A stretch of 64,000 nucleotides of DNA, taken from an uncultured Prevotellaceae bacterium. Its GTDB lineage: Bacteria; Bacteroidota; Bacteroidia; Bacteroidales; Bacteroidaceae. Location of the stretch: contig CACWWZ010000017.1 of NCBI GenBank assembly GCA_902764705.1, positions 24,499-88,498 of the forward strand, read 5' to 3'. Of this stretch, positions 48,463-57,338 are shown piece after piece; positions within the stretch are counted from its first letter, which is position 1; every line of letters starts with the position of its first letter. The translations under genes were made by a program, and so were the position numbers. Under the pieces are notes generated by a model. It saw only the letters and a list, made by a program, of their open reading frames with translations. It searched no databases and was not told the DNA's origin.

Positions 48463-50178
48463 ATGAAAAAGTTATTATTGATTCTGATGACAGTCATGGT
48501 GACTACGCTGGCAGCCAAAGCTCAAGTGAAGCCGACGGTGCTGGGCGACAAACATGCCATGCTGAAAGTAGACCAGGGAGAAAAGTATCTGCTGCTGCCC
48601 GTGCAGGAGTCGGAAGACATTGCTGCTATTGCCGTGCTGAACGGACAGAGCGAGATGGTGCAGCGGCTGAACGTGAAACTGGCCATCGACCGTGTGGACT
48701 ATTTCGTTCCACTCAAAATTAGAAATGAGAAATTAGGAATGAGAAATGACGATGTTGTACTCCTCGACATTGAGTTCCACGGTGACCGGAGACAGAAGGG
48801 CGCAGTAGGAGAATTTGTCTGCTGGAAGGAGATGAAGTACAGCAACACATTCGACACGACCAATCGTGAGAAGTTCCGCCCGGCATATCACCACACCCCA
48901 CTATATGGTTGGATGAACGACCCGAATGGCATGTTCTATAAAGATGGCGTATGGCACCTGTACTTTCAGTATAACCCTTATGGTTCTCAGTGGGAAAACA
49001 TGACATGGGGACACTCTACCTCGCGCGACCTTATTCATTGGGAGGCACAGCCGCTGGCTATTGAGGCCGACTGGCTGGGCAGTATCTTCAGTGGCTCATG
49101 TGTGACTAACGGAAATGAGGTAGTGGCTTTCTACACCTCTGCAGGTCATCATCAGACACAGTCGATGGCCGTTTCGAAGGATGGTGGCCGTAGCTTTAAG
49201 AAATATAGCGGCAATCCCGTTTTGACCACTAGCGATATTCCCGACTTTCGCGATCCGAAGGCTTTCTGGAACGAGGATGTCAAGGCATGGAACCTCATTC
49301 TCGCTGCCGGTCAGGAGATGCGTATCTACTCGTCGAAAGACCTAAAGGATTGGAAGTACGAATCTTCGTTCGGCAAGGAGCATGGCAACCACAGCGGTGT
49401 GTGGGAATGCCCTGACCTCTTCCCCATCACCTATCACCCATCACCCAACATCACCGAGACGAAGTGGGTGTTGTTGTGTAACATCAACCCCGGCGGACCG
49501 TTCGGAGGTAGTGCCACACAATATTTCGTGGGTCAGTTCGACGGCAAGAAGTTTACCTGTGAGTCGATGCCGAAGGTGACGAAGTGGCTTGACTATGGCA
49601 AGGATCATTATGCCACGGTGTCGTTCTATAACGCACCCGACAACCGCCGCGTGGTACTGGCGTGGATGTCGAACTGGCAGTATGCCAATCAGGTTCCTAC
49701 CAAACAATTCCGCAGTGCCAACAGCATTCCCCGCGACCTCGGACTCTTTACTCACGGTGAAGAGACGTATGTCAGCGTGGTGCCCTCGAAGGAGATGTTG
49801 GCAGTACGTGGCAACAAGCTGAAAAAGCCTACTGAGACTTGCGAGGTGTTGGTAGATACCAAGAACAACACGGAGATTGTGCTTTCGAACACAAAGGGCG
49901 AGCAGGTAGTGATGATCTACGATGCAGCAAAACAAACCTTCACGATGGACCGCACGAAGAGTGGTGACGTTGAGTTCAGTGAAGCCTTCCCCTGTGTGAC
50001 CGAGGCCCCCACTTACGGACAAATCAAACAGTTGCGCATCTTCATCGACCGCTGTTCGATAGAGGCATTCGATGCAGCGGGTAAGATGGCCATGACCAAC
50101 CTGGTGTTCCCATCGGAGCCTTATACTATTATTAAGGTAAAGGGTGGCAAGGCTACTATTTATGAAATTAAGAATTAA
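48463..50178 (+). CDS. GH32 beta-fructosidase (levanase/inulinase type)
   Basis: 571 residues from the ATG at 48463 (signal peptide LLLILMTVMVTTLAAKAQ). GH32 motifs: YGWMNDPNG with the nucleophile Asp, FRDPKAFW with the transition-state Asp and WECPDLF with the acid Glu. A C-terminal beta-sandwich follows from about 420. It releases fructose from fructan or its oligosaccharides, probably in the periplasm. Two 7-bp repeat tracts lie in the frame: residues about 84-95 (KIRNEKLGMRND) and about 320-331 (ITYHPSPNITET). First gene of the operon with the permease and kinase. Confidence 0.95.
   Translation: MKKLLLILMTVMVTTLAAKAQVKPTVLGDKHAMLKVDQGEKYLLLPVQESEDIAAIAVLNGQSEMVQRLNVKLAIDRVDYFVPLKIRNEKLGMRNDDVVLLDIEFHGDRRQKGAVGEFVCWKEMKYSNTFDTTNREKFRPAYHHTPLYGWMNDPNGMFYKDGVWHLYFQYNPYGSQWENMTWGHSTSRDLIHWEAQPLAIEADWLGSIFSGSCVTNGNEVVAFYTSAGHHQTQSMAVSKDGGRSFKKYSGNPVLTTSDIPDFRDPKAFWNEDVKAWNLILAAGQEMRIYSSKDLKDWKYESSFGKEHGNHSGVWECPDLFPITYHPSPNITETKWVLLCNINPGGPFGGSATQYFVGQFDGKKFTCESMPKVTKWLDYGKDHYATVSFYNAPDNRRVVLAWMSNWQYANQVPTKQFRSANSIPRDLGLFTHGEETYVSVVPSKEMLAVRGNKLKKPTETCEVLVDTKNNTEIVLSNTKGEQVVMIYDAAKQTFTMDRTKSGDVEFSEAFPCVTEAPTYGQIKQLRIFIDRCSIEAFDAAGKMAMTNLVFPSEPYTIIKVKGGKATIYEIKN
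48714..48748. repeat. Five-unit 7-bp repeat, AGAAATG, inside the GH32 gene
   Basis: Units CAAAATT, AGAAATG, AGAAATT, then AGGAATG and AGAAATG; 35 bp, in frame. Confidence 0.85.
49424..49451. repeat. Four-unit 7-bp repeat, CCATCAC, inside the GH32 gene
   Basis: CCATCAC, CTATCAC, CCATCAC and a diverged CCAACAT. The word is close to GCCATCA at 53080. Confidence 0.8.
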
Positions 50179-50186
50179 GAACTATA
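50166..50186. repeat. Short 7-bp repeat, AATTAAG, from GH32 stop to permease start
   Basis: Two perfect units and one diverged; contains the GH32 stop (50176-50178) and touches the next ATG (50186). Confidence 0.6.
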
Positions 50187-51361
50187 TGAAACAGAACAAA
50201 TCCATTTTCCTCATCCCCGTCATGCTCTGCTTCTTCTGCATGGGCTTCGTGGATCTGGTGGGCATTGCCTCCAACTATGTAAAGGCCGACCTGGGTCTGA
50301 GCGACTCTGTGGCCAACGTGTTCCCCTCGCTGGTTTTCTTCTGGTTCCTGATTTTCAGCGTCCCCACAGGCATGCTGATGAACAAGATTGGACGTAAGAA
50401 TACGGTGTTACTCTCGCTGGTGGTGACTGTTGTGTCACTGCTCATACCGCTCTTCGGAAACAGCTTTGCCGTGATGCTGGTGGCCTTCTCGCTGCTGGGC
50501 ATCGGTAACGCCCTGATGCAGACCAGCATCAACCCTCTGGCCATGCTGATTATCGGTGACAAAAACTTGGCATCGACGCTGACCTTCGGACAGTTTGTCA
50601 AGGCTATTGCCTCGTTCCTTGCCCCCTATCTGGCCATGTGGGGCGCTACACAGGCCATGCCGTCGTTCGGCTACGACTGGCGCGTGCTGTTCCTTATCTA
50701 CTTCATTGTGGGTGTGCTAGCCACATTGTTGCTGTTGGCGACTCCCATCTATGAAGATTTAGGAGGTAAGAAGGAAGAAGGAAGAGGTGTAGTCAGCGAA
50801 TTCGTCGACTGCTTCAAACTGCTGGGCAAGCCCATCGTGCTGCTGTCGTTCTTGGGAATCATGTGCCATGTAGGCATCGACGTCGGTACCAATACGACGG
50901 CTCCGAAACTCTTGATGGAACGTGTGGGTATGTCGCTCAACGAAGCAGCCTTTGCCACCTCGCTCTATTTCATTTTCCGTACCATCGGTGCACTGACAGG
51001 ATCGTTCTTCCTTCGTGTGCTGAAGACCCGCTGGTTCTTTATCATCAGCGTGGTGCTGATGGCAGCCAGCATGGCACTGATGTTCGGCGGTCAGACGAAA
51101 ACAATGCTCTACGTGGCTATTGCCCTCGTAGGTTACGGTAATTCGAACATCTTCTCGATGGCTTTCAGCGAAGCCCTGCTCTCCGTGCCCGACAAGCAGA
51201 ACGAAGTTTCAGGCCTGATGATCATGGGTCTCTTCGGTGGCACTATCTTCCCGCTTTTGATGGGTTTTGCCAGCGATGCCGTCGGTCAGGCCGGAGCAGT
51301 CATCATCATGGCTCTTGGTGTCATCTACCTCTTTACCTATATTCCACAAGTGAAACATTAA
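50186..51361 (+). CDS. MFS sugar permease (fructose uptake)
   Basis: 391 residues with twelve membrane helices, FucP-like group: FLIPVMLCFFCMGFVDLVG, MNKIGRKNTVLL after helix 2, GIGNALMQTSINPLAMLI. Position between a GH32 enzyme and a fructokinase matches the fructose permease of the Bacteroides thetaiotaomicron fructan locus (known system), so fructose is the likely substrate. The ATG at 50186 is preferred to 50144, which overlaps GH32 and gives an unlikely N-terminus. Its stop lies in a 7-bp repeat tract. Confidence 0.9.
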   Translation: MKQNKSIFLIPVMLCFFCMGFVDLVGIASNYVKADLGLSDSVANVFPSLVFFWFLIFSVPTGMLMNKIGRKNTVLLSLVVTVVSLLIPLFGNSFAVMLVAFSLLGIGNALMQTSINPLAMLIIGDKNLASTLTFGQFVKAIASFLAPYLAMWGATQAMPSFGYDWRVLFLIYFIVGVLATLLLLATPIYEDLGGKKEEGRGVVSEFVDCFKLLGKPIVLLSFLGIMCHVGIDVGTNTTAPKLLMERVGMSLNEAAFATSLYFIFRTIGALTGSFFLRVLKTRWFFIISVVLMAASMALMFGGQTKTMLYVAIALVGYGNSNIFSMAFSEALLSVPDKQNEVSGLMIMGLFGGTIFPLLMGFASDAVGQAGAVIIMALGVIYLFTYIPQVKH

Positions 51362-51387
51362 GAAGTGAAGAATGAAGAGTGAAGAAT
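51360..51387. repeat. Four-unit 7-bp repeat, GAAGAAT
   Basis: Units from 51360; overlaps the permease stop TAA (51359-51361). Reverse complement of the ATTCTTC word at 53173-53207. Confidence 0.88.
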
Positions 51388-51404
51388 TTACTACCGCACG
51401 ATAT

Positions 51405-51431
51405 ATTCGTGTAATTTGTGAAATTCGTGGT
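51405..51431. repeat. Three-unit 9-bp repeat, ATTCGTGnn
   Basis: Units at 51405, 51414 and 51423, between the permease and fructokinase genes. Confidence 0.75.
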
Positions 51432-51445
51432 TAAAAAGAAATAAT

Positions 51446-52330
51446 ATGGAAAAACGTTATGTTGTAGGACTCGGCGAAGTCCTGTGGGACGTACTCCCCG
51501 AAGGCAAGAAACTGGGCGGTGCCCCTGCCAATTTCGCCTATCATGCAGGACAATTCCTGGGTTCTGACAATACCATCGCTATCAGTGCACTGGGCGAGGA
51601 CAATCTTGCCGAAGAGACCATCGAGGCTTTGGAAGAGCACAATCTGAAATACCTGCTGCCTCGAGTGAAATATCCTACGGGTACAGTACAAGTAACACTT
51701 TCTGGCGACGGCATTCCTGCCTATGAAATCAAGGAGAACGTGGCATGGGACAACATCCCCTATACACTAGAGATAGCAGAGATTGCCAAGAACTGCCAGG
51801 CCGTCTGCTTCGGTTCATTGGCTCAGCGTAGCGTGACGTCGTGGGCTACCATCCGTCAGTTTCTGGATGACACCCCCGCTGACTGCCTGAAGATTTTCGA
51901 TATTAACCTGCGTCAACAGTTCTATACCAAGGACGTCATCGAAGAGTCGCTGAAGCGCTGCAACATCCTGAAGATCAACGACGAGGAGTTGGTAGTCATC
52001 AACCGCATGTATGGTTATGAGGGTCTTAACATGCGAAGCGCTTGCGAGAAGATATTGAATGCATACAACCTGAAGATACTTGTGCTAACCTGTGGCACCA
52101 ACGGTTCATACGTCTTTACTGACGACGGACTCACCTCGTTCCAGGACACGCCGAAGGTAGAAGTAGCCGATACTGTCGGCGCTGGCGACTCATTTACCGG
52201 TTCATTCTGTGCCAGCATCATCAAAGGCAAACCAGTCCAGGAAGCCCACAAAAAAGCTGTCGAAGTATCCGCCTTCGTATGCACCCAGAATGGTGCCATG
52301 CCAACACTGCCTCCCGACTTGCTCAAATAA
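51446..52330 (+). CDS. Fructokinase (PfkB/ribokinase family)
   Basis: 294 residues. GLGEVLWDVLPEGKKLGGAPANFAYHAGQFLG holds the substrate-binding start and the GG signature, and DTVGAGDSFTGSFCASI the anion hole and catalytic Asp. It phosphorylates the fructose delivered by the permease. Separated from the permease by 84 bp that contain two repeat tracts but no promoter I can see, and followed by a terminator, so it closes the GH32 operon. Confidence 0.93.
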   Translation: MEKRYVVGLGEVLWDVLPEGKKLGGAPANFAYHAGQFLGSDNTIAISALGEDNLAEETIEALEEHNLKYLLPRVKYPTGTVQVTLSGDGIPAYEIKENVAWDNIPYTLEIAEIAKNCQAVCFGSLAQRSVTSWATIRQFLDDTPADCLKIFDINLRQQFYTKDVIEESLKRCNILKINDEELVVINRMYGYEGLNMRSACEKILNAYNLKILVLTCGTNGSYVFTDDGLTSFQDTPKVEVADTVGAGDSFTGSFCASIIKGKPVQEAHKKAVEVSAFVCTQNGAMPTLPPDLLK

Positions 52331-52351
52331 ACAAAATAAAACATAGTGATA

Positions 52352-52388
52352 GTCCCCGGCAAAGCCTGCTGGGGATTTTTTTTGTTTT
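52352..52388 (+). terminator. Terminator of the GH32-permease-fructokinase operon
   Basis: TCCCCGGCA and TGCTGGGGA pair around AAGCC, followed by eight T. Confidence 0.9.
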
Positions 52389-52426
52389 TTTTGCTACAAA
52401 AAGGAACAACATTGCAGATTATTTTG

Positions 52427-52434
52427 TAATTTTG
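52427..52434 (+). promoter_or_regulatory. -7 box TAATTTTG of the regulator gene
   Basis: TAATTTTG followed by CATG, 29 bp before the ATG at 52464. Confidence 0.55.
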
Positions 52435-52463
52435 CATGCAGAACATTAACTAACGAACTAAAT

Positions 52464-54041
52464 ATGCGACAAATACTAACCATCGGTACGGTGCTTTCTG
52501 TACTTTTGATTTTCCTTACGGGTTGTACTCGTGAGCGACCACGCTATGTGATTGGAGTATCCCAATGTTCTGACGACATTTGGCGTGAGAAACAGAATGC
52601 AGAGTTAAGAATGGGAGCCTATCTGCAGGGCGATGTAGAACTGCGCTTCGCTGCGGCTTTCGACAGCGACGAGCGACAAGTGCAGCAGATAGACAGCCTC
52701 GTGGAAACGGGTATTGACCTGCTTATTGTTGCCCCCAACCAGGTGCAAACCATCTCGCCCGCCATCGACCGCGCCTACGACAAAGGCATCCCCGTTATCG
52801 TTTTTGAACGCAAGACCAATTCACAGAAATACACCGCCTTTATCAGTGCCGACAACTATGAGATGGGCCGTGTAATGGGTGAATACATTGCCTCGCAACT
52901 GGATGGCAAGGGGCGAGTCATGGAAATCATGGGGTTGAAAGGCTCGTCACCTGCTATCGAGCGTCACAATGGCTTTGCCGATGCCCTCAAGAACTATCCT
53001 GGCATTGACATCGTGGCTACTCTGCAAGGCGACTGGACAGAGGAAAGTGGCTATAATGCCATGAAACAATGGCTCGACAGCCATCAGTCATCATCCTTCA
53101 GCCATCAATCCATCGACTTTGTTTTCGGTCAGAACGACCGCATGGCCATAGGTGCCCGCAAAGCGGTAGCAAATTCTTCATTCTTCACTCTTCATTCTTC
53201 ATTTTTCTGCGGCATTGATGGCCTGCCTGGTGAGGATGGCGGCATTCGGTTGGTACGCGACTCCATTCTTGATGCATCTTACATCTATCCCACCCACGGC
53301 GACAAGATTCTCCAACTCGCTATTGACATCCTTGATGGCAAACCATACGAGAAGGAAACGATGATGATGTCAGCTCTCGTCACTCGCGACAATGCCCGTG
53401 TGCTGTTGATGGAGACGGAGGAGATCATGCGCCAGTCGAACTATCTCGACCAGTTGCATAGTCGTGCAGACGGTTACCTGCAACAGTTGGACACCCAGCG
53501 CGTCATCAGTTGGCTGGCCATCGCCTTCATCATTCTGCTTGTCGGCGTACTCGTGCTCTTCTATCTCTATCATCTCCGAAAGATAGCCCTACAGCGCGAA
53601 CGCGTTGTCAATACTTTGTGGAATATGCCCGAACCTGAAGTAACCCCAGAGAATTCAGAGGAATCAGAGATACCGGCAGCTTCAGAAGAATCAGCAGACG
53701 CTGAGGACGTCGAGCCTGCAGCCGTTTCGCATTTCATCACGCGCTTCAAGGAGGTGGTCGAACGCCGTTTGGACGATAGTGACGTCAGCGTCGAAGACTT
53801 GGCTGCAGACATGAACCTCAGTCGCGTTCAGCTCTACCGCAAGGTGAAGGCCGTTACTGGCTCGTCACCTGTTGAATTGCTGCGTACCGCTCGCCTCAAC
53901 CGAGCCTATCAGTTGTTGATCACTACCGATAAGAGTGTCAGCGAGATAGCCTATGACGTAGGTTTTACTGCCCCCAGCTACTTTACCAAATGTTTCAAGG
54001 AAACCTATGGTATGTTGCCTGGCGACGCGCGGAAACAATAA
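52464..54041 (+). CDS. Membrane-spanning sugar sensor fused to AraC DNA-binding domain (fructan regulator)
   Basis: 525 residues: N-terminal signal or lipoprotein start (LLIFLTGC), periplasmic LacI-type sugar-binding domain (about 27-310, YVIGVSQCSDDIWR, IDLLIVAPNQ, FGQNDRMAIGARKA, GIDGLPGEDGGI), one membrane helix (about 350-372), an acidic linker (about 385-415) and an AraC domain (about 420-523, VEDLAADMNLSRVQLYRKV, VSEIAYDVGFTAPSYFTKCF). Its sensor resembles that of the B. thetaiotaomicron fructan hybrid regulator, but the histidine kinase and receiver are absent. It likely senses fructose and activates the flanking operons. Two 7-bp repeat tracts (53080, 53173) code loops in the sensor. 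Confidence 0.9.
   Translation: MRQILTIGTVLSVLLIFLTGCTRERPRYVIGVSQCSDDIWREKQNAELRMGAYLQGDVELRFAAAFDSDERQVQQIDSLVETGIDLLIVAPNQVQTISPAIDRAYDKGIPVIVFERKTNSQKYTAFISADNYEMGRVMGEYIASQLDGKGRVMEIMGLKGSSPAIERHNGFADALKNYPGIDIVATLQGDWTEESGYNAMKQWLDSHQSSSFSHQSIDFVFGQNDRMAIGARKAVANSSFFTLHSSFFCGIDGLPGEDGGIRLVRDSILDASYIYPTHGDKILQLAIDILDGKPYEKETMMMSALVTRDNARVLLMETEEIMRQSNYLDQLHSRADGYLQQLDTQRVISWLAIAFIILLVGVLVLFYLYHLRKIALQRERVVNTLWNMPEPEVTPENSEESEIPAASEESADAEDVEPAAVSHFITRFKEVVERRLDDSDVSVEDLAADMNLSRVQLYRKVKAVTGSSPVELLRTARLNRAYQLLITTDKSVSEIAYDVGFTAPSYFTKCFKETYGMLPGDARKQ
53080..53114. repeat. Five-unit 7-bp repeat, GCCATCA, inside the regulator gene
   Basis: 35 bp in frame, coding SHQSSSFSHQSI. Units 1 and 4 are perfect. 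Confidence 0.82.
53173..53207. repeat. Five-unit 7-bp repeat, ATTCTTC, inside the regulator gene
   Basis: 35 bp in frame, coding NSSFFTLHSSFF. Three perfect units, ACTCTTC and ATTTTTC. Confidence 0.9.
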
Positions 54042-54052
54042 AAAATAAGAAT

Positions 54053-54113
54053 TATCGTTCATTCTATCGCAATCATGTTACATTGCAACATATTTTGCAC
54101 GGGATGAACGATA
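54053..54113. promoter_or_regulatory. Putative fructan-regulator operator 2 (susC promoter)
   Basis: Perfect 10-bp arms TATCGTTCAT (54053-54062) and ATGAACGATA (54104-54113), 31 bp before the -7 box at 54142. Between them ATGTTACATTG (54075-54085) is identical to 62278-62288. Confidence 0.7.
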
Positions 54114-54141
54114 TTTTTCATACACATATTAGTTTTGTTTG

Positions 54142-54149
54142 TACTTTTG
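54142..54149 (+). promoter_or_regulatory. -7 box TACTTTTG of the susC operon
   Basis: TACTTTTG followed by TAGC, 45 bp before the ATG; no -33 TTTG at proper spacing. Confidence 0.6.
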
Positions 54150-54194
54150 TAGCAGAAATTTTAACACAAACAGTATTAACAAACTAAAAACGTA

Positions 54195-57100
54195 ATGCAA
54201 ATGAAACAAGCGAAACGATTCATTCTGAGTTTCCTGGCAACGATGCTGTGTACAATAATGTACGCGCAAAGCGAAATCAAAGGTACAGTGAACGATGCCA
54301 TGGGACCAGTCATTGGTGCTACGGTGATGGAGAAGGGCACCAGCAATGGTACGGTGACCGACTTCGACGGTAACTTCACGATTAAGGTGGAAGCTGGCAA
54401 GACGCTGGTATTCTCTTACATCGGCTATTTGTCACAGGAACTGCCCGCACAGGACGGAATGCAGGTAATGATGAAGGATGACGCACTGATGGTAGAGGAA
54501 GTGGTGGTAACAGGTTATACCAGCCAGCGCAAGGCCGACTTGACGGGTGCCGTCTCGACGGTGAGTCCCTCGGATCTGGCTAAGCAGAACGAGAACAACC
54601 CCATCAAGGCCATGCAGGGTCGTGTGCCGGGTATGAACATCTCGGCCGATGGTAATCCTTCGGGTGCTGCCACCGTTCGCATTCGTGGTATCGGAACGCT
54701 GAACGACAACGACCCGCTGTACATCATTGACGGTGTACCCACGAAGGCTGGTATGCATGAGTTGAATGGCAATGATATCGAGTCGATTCAGGTGTTGAAG
54801 GATGCCGCCTCGGCCAGTATCTACGGTTCGCGTGCTGCCAATGGTGTGATTATCATTACCACGAAGAAAGGTAAGGAGGGTAAAGTGAAGGTAAACTTCG
54901 ATGCCAGTGTGGCTGCCTCGTTTTATACGAACAAGATTGAGACGATGAACGCCAGCGAGTGGGGGCGTGCCTTCTGGCAGGCCTCTGTGAACGATGGTGT
55001 AGATCCTAACAACAACAATCTGGGTTATAACTTCGACTGGGGCTACGACAAAAACGGTAACCCCGTGTTGAACACGTTGTCGATGAACATGTTCCTCGAC
55101 GAGAATGCCACAGTGCGTACAGGTGATACCGATTGGTTCAATGAGATTACACGTACGGGCATTGTCCAGCAGTACAATCTTTCGGTGAGCAACGGTTCTG
55201 AGAAGGGACACTCGTTCTTCTCCGTGGGCTACTATGACAATAAGGGTACCATCAAGGAAAGCCAGTTTAACCGTTTGTCGGCTCGTGCCAATACTGAGTA
55301 TAAGCTGTTTGACGGCTTAGTGAGCATTGGCGAGAACTTCACGATGAACCGCACGAAGGGCACAGATGCTCCTGGTGGTATTCTGGAGAATGCTTTGGAG
55401 TTTAACCCCAACTTCCCCATCTATGCCGAGAATGGTGAATTCGCACAGGCTCTGGGCGCTTATTCTGAGCGCGAGAACCCGCTGAGCCTTTTATATAATA
55501 ATAAGGATAATGAATACACCCAGTGGCGTGCGTTTGGTGATGTACACCTGAGCATTACACCATTCAAGAACTTCACTATCCGCACTACGTTAGGTATGGA
55601 CTACAGCCAAAAGCAGCAGCGTTTCTTCACCTACCCCATAGCCAATGGTAAGGTGATGCGTACCGAGTCTGCCGCTGAGAGCAAGCAGGAGCACTGGATG
55701 CGTTGGATGTGGAATGCCATTGCCACCTACAACTTGGAACTTGGCAAGCATCGTGCTGATGCCATGGTTGGTATGGAGGTAAACCGTCAGGACTATAACT
55801 GGAACAGTGCCAAGCGCTACGAAATGGGCATTCTGAACACCGATTACATGTGGCCGTCGGCTGGTACGGGTCGTCAGTTGGCTGAGGGCTCCGGCGACGG
55901 TTTCTCACTGGTGTCATTCTTCGGAAAGGTGAACTACACCTATGCAGACAAGTATCTGGCATCGCTGACCATACGCCGTGATGGTTCGAGCCGCTTCGGT
56001 CATAACAACCAGTATGGTACGTTCCCATCGGTAAGTGCCGGTTGGAGAATCAGCGAAGAGGACTTTATGAAAGACCTGAAGTGGCTGGACAACCTGAAAC
56101 TCCGTTATTCTTGGGGTCAGACTGGTAACCAGGAAATCTCGAACACCGCCCGTTATACCCTTTACGAGGCAGTGGTTACTACCGGCCTTTGGGGGAGTGG
56201 CCAGGCAGGTACTTCCTATGATATCGCCGGCAGCAATGGCGGCTATGCACTGAACAATGGTTATGTACGTACACAGCGTGGCAATGAGGACATCAAGTGG
56301 GAAACGACAACCCAGCACAACGTCGGTTTTGACTTTGGTCTGTTGCATAACGAGATTTATGGTAGCTTCGACTGGTTCGACAAGCTGACCAGCGACATTC
56401 TGTTGCCTATGGAGGGCATCGGTGCTATGGGTGAAGGTGCCATACAGTGGATCAATGCCGGTGAGATGAAGAACAAAGGTTGGGAACTGTCAGTAGGTTA
56501 TCGTCACAAGTTGCATAACGGGTTGTCGTGGGACGTGAACGGCAATATCAGCCGTTACACCAACGAGATTACCAAACTGCCGGCAACGGTAGCAGCCAAC
56601 GGTAAGTTTGGCGGTAACGGTGTGAAGAGTGTCATCGGTCATCCCATGGGTGCCCAGGTAGGCTATATTGCCGACGGCATTTTCAAGAGCCAGGAAGAGA
56701 TTGACAACCACGCCACACAGGAAGGTGCTGGTTTAGGACGCATCCGTTACAAGGACCTCAACGGCGACGGCAAGATTACCGAGGCCGACCAGGACTGGAT
56801 TTACGATCCGACACCCGACTTCACATGGGGTTTGAACGTCTATCTGGAGTATAAGAACTTCGACTTCACGATGTTCTGGCAGGGAGTGCAAGGAGTAGAT
56901 GTCGACTGCCGCGGTTTCAAATCACAGACAGACTTCTGGGCTAACAACAATATCAACGTGCCTTATCTGAACAAGGGTGTCCGCGTACTCGATGCATGGA
57001 GTCCCACCAATCCTGGCAGCAATATTCCTGCACTGACAACCACCGACTCGAACAATGAAGGACGAGTATCATCCTACTACATCGAAAACGGTTCTTTCGT

Positions 57101-57305
57101 CAAGTTGCGTACTATTCAGTTGGGCTATAACGTTCCTAAGGCCTTCTCTGACAAGTTGCGCATGGACCGCATCCGTCTCTATGTTTCTGCTCAGAATTTG
57201 GTGACTATCAAGAGCAAAAAGTTCTCAGGCGTAGATCCAGAGAACCCAGGATTCGGTTATCCTATTCCTCTTAACATGACATTTGGTCTTAATGTAAACT
57301 TTTAA
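54195..57305 (+). CDS. SusC/RagA-type TonB-dependent fructan transporter
   Basis: 1036 residues. Signal peptide (RFILSFLATMLCTIMYAQS), carboxypeptidase-regulatory-like domain (about 25-95, IKGTVNDAMGPVIGATV, FSYIGY), plug (VVVTGYTSQRKADLTGAVS, RIRGIGTLNDNDPLYIIDGV, IESIQVLKDAASASIYGSRA) and a 22-strand barrel to the C-terminus (MTFGLNVNF). It pairs with SusD to import fructo-oligosaccharide through the outer membrane. ATGs at 54195 and 54201 are both possible. A 7-bp repeat tract links its stop to the susD start. Confidence 0.95.
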   Translation: MQMKQAKRFILSFLATMLCTIMYAQSEIKGTVNDAMGPVIGATVMEKGTSNGTVTDFDGNFTIKVEAGKTLVFSYIGYLSQELPAQDGMQVMMKDDALMVEEVVVTGYTSQRKADLTGAVSTVSPSDLAKQNENNPIKAMQGRVPGMNISADGNPSGAATVRIRGIGTLNDNDPLYIIDGVPTKAGMHELNGNDIESIQVLKDAASASIYGSRAANGVIIITTKKGKEGKVKVNFDASVAASFYTNKIETMNASEWGRAFWQASVNDGVDPNNNNLGYNFDWGYDKNGNPVLNTLSMNMFLDENATVRTGDTDWFNEITRTGIVQQYNLSVSNGSEKGHSFFSVGYYDNKGTIKESQFNRLSARANTEYKLFDGLVSIGENFTMNRTKGTDAPGGILENALEFNPNFPIYAENGEFAQALGAYSERENPLSLLYNNKDNEYTQWRAFGDVHLSITPFKNFTIRTTLGMDYSQKQQRFFTYPIANGKVMRTESAAESKQEHWMRWMWNAIATYNLELGKHRADAMVGMEVNRQDYNWNSAKRYEMGILNTDYMWPSAGTGRQLAEGSGDGFSLVSFFGKVNYTYADKYLASLTIRRDGSSRFGHNNQYGTFPSVSAGWRISEEDFMKDLKWLDNLKLRYSWGQTGNQEISNTARYTLYEAVVTTGLWGSGQAGTSYDIAGSNGGYALNNGYVRTQRGNEDIKWETTTQHNVGFDFGLLHNEIYGSFDWFDKLTSDILLPMEGIGAMGEGAIQWINAGEMKNKGWELSVGYRHKLHNGLSWDVNGNISRYTNEITKLPATVAANGKFGGNGVKSVIGHPMGAQVGYIADGIFKSQEEIDNHATQEGAGLGRIRYKDLNGDGKITEADQDWIYDPTPDFTWGLNVYLEYKNFDFTMFWQGVQGVDVDCRGFKSQTDFWANNNINVPYLNKGVRVLDAWSPTNPGSNIPALTTTDSNNEGRVSSYYIENGSFVKLRTIQLGYNVPKAFSDKLRMDRIRLYVSAQNLVTIKSKKFSGVDPENPGFGYPIPLNMTFGLNVNF

Positions 57306-57338
57306 TTAGGAATTAGTAATTAGCAATTAGTAATTATG
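57304..57338. repeat. Five-unit 7-bp repeat, AATTAGT, linking susC and susD
   Basis: 35 bp from the susC stop (57303-57305) to the susD start; the last unit, AATTATG, contains the ATG itself (57336-57338). No Shine-Dalgarno GGAGG is present here. Confidence 0.92.
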
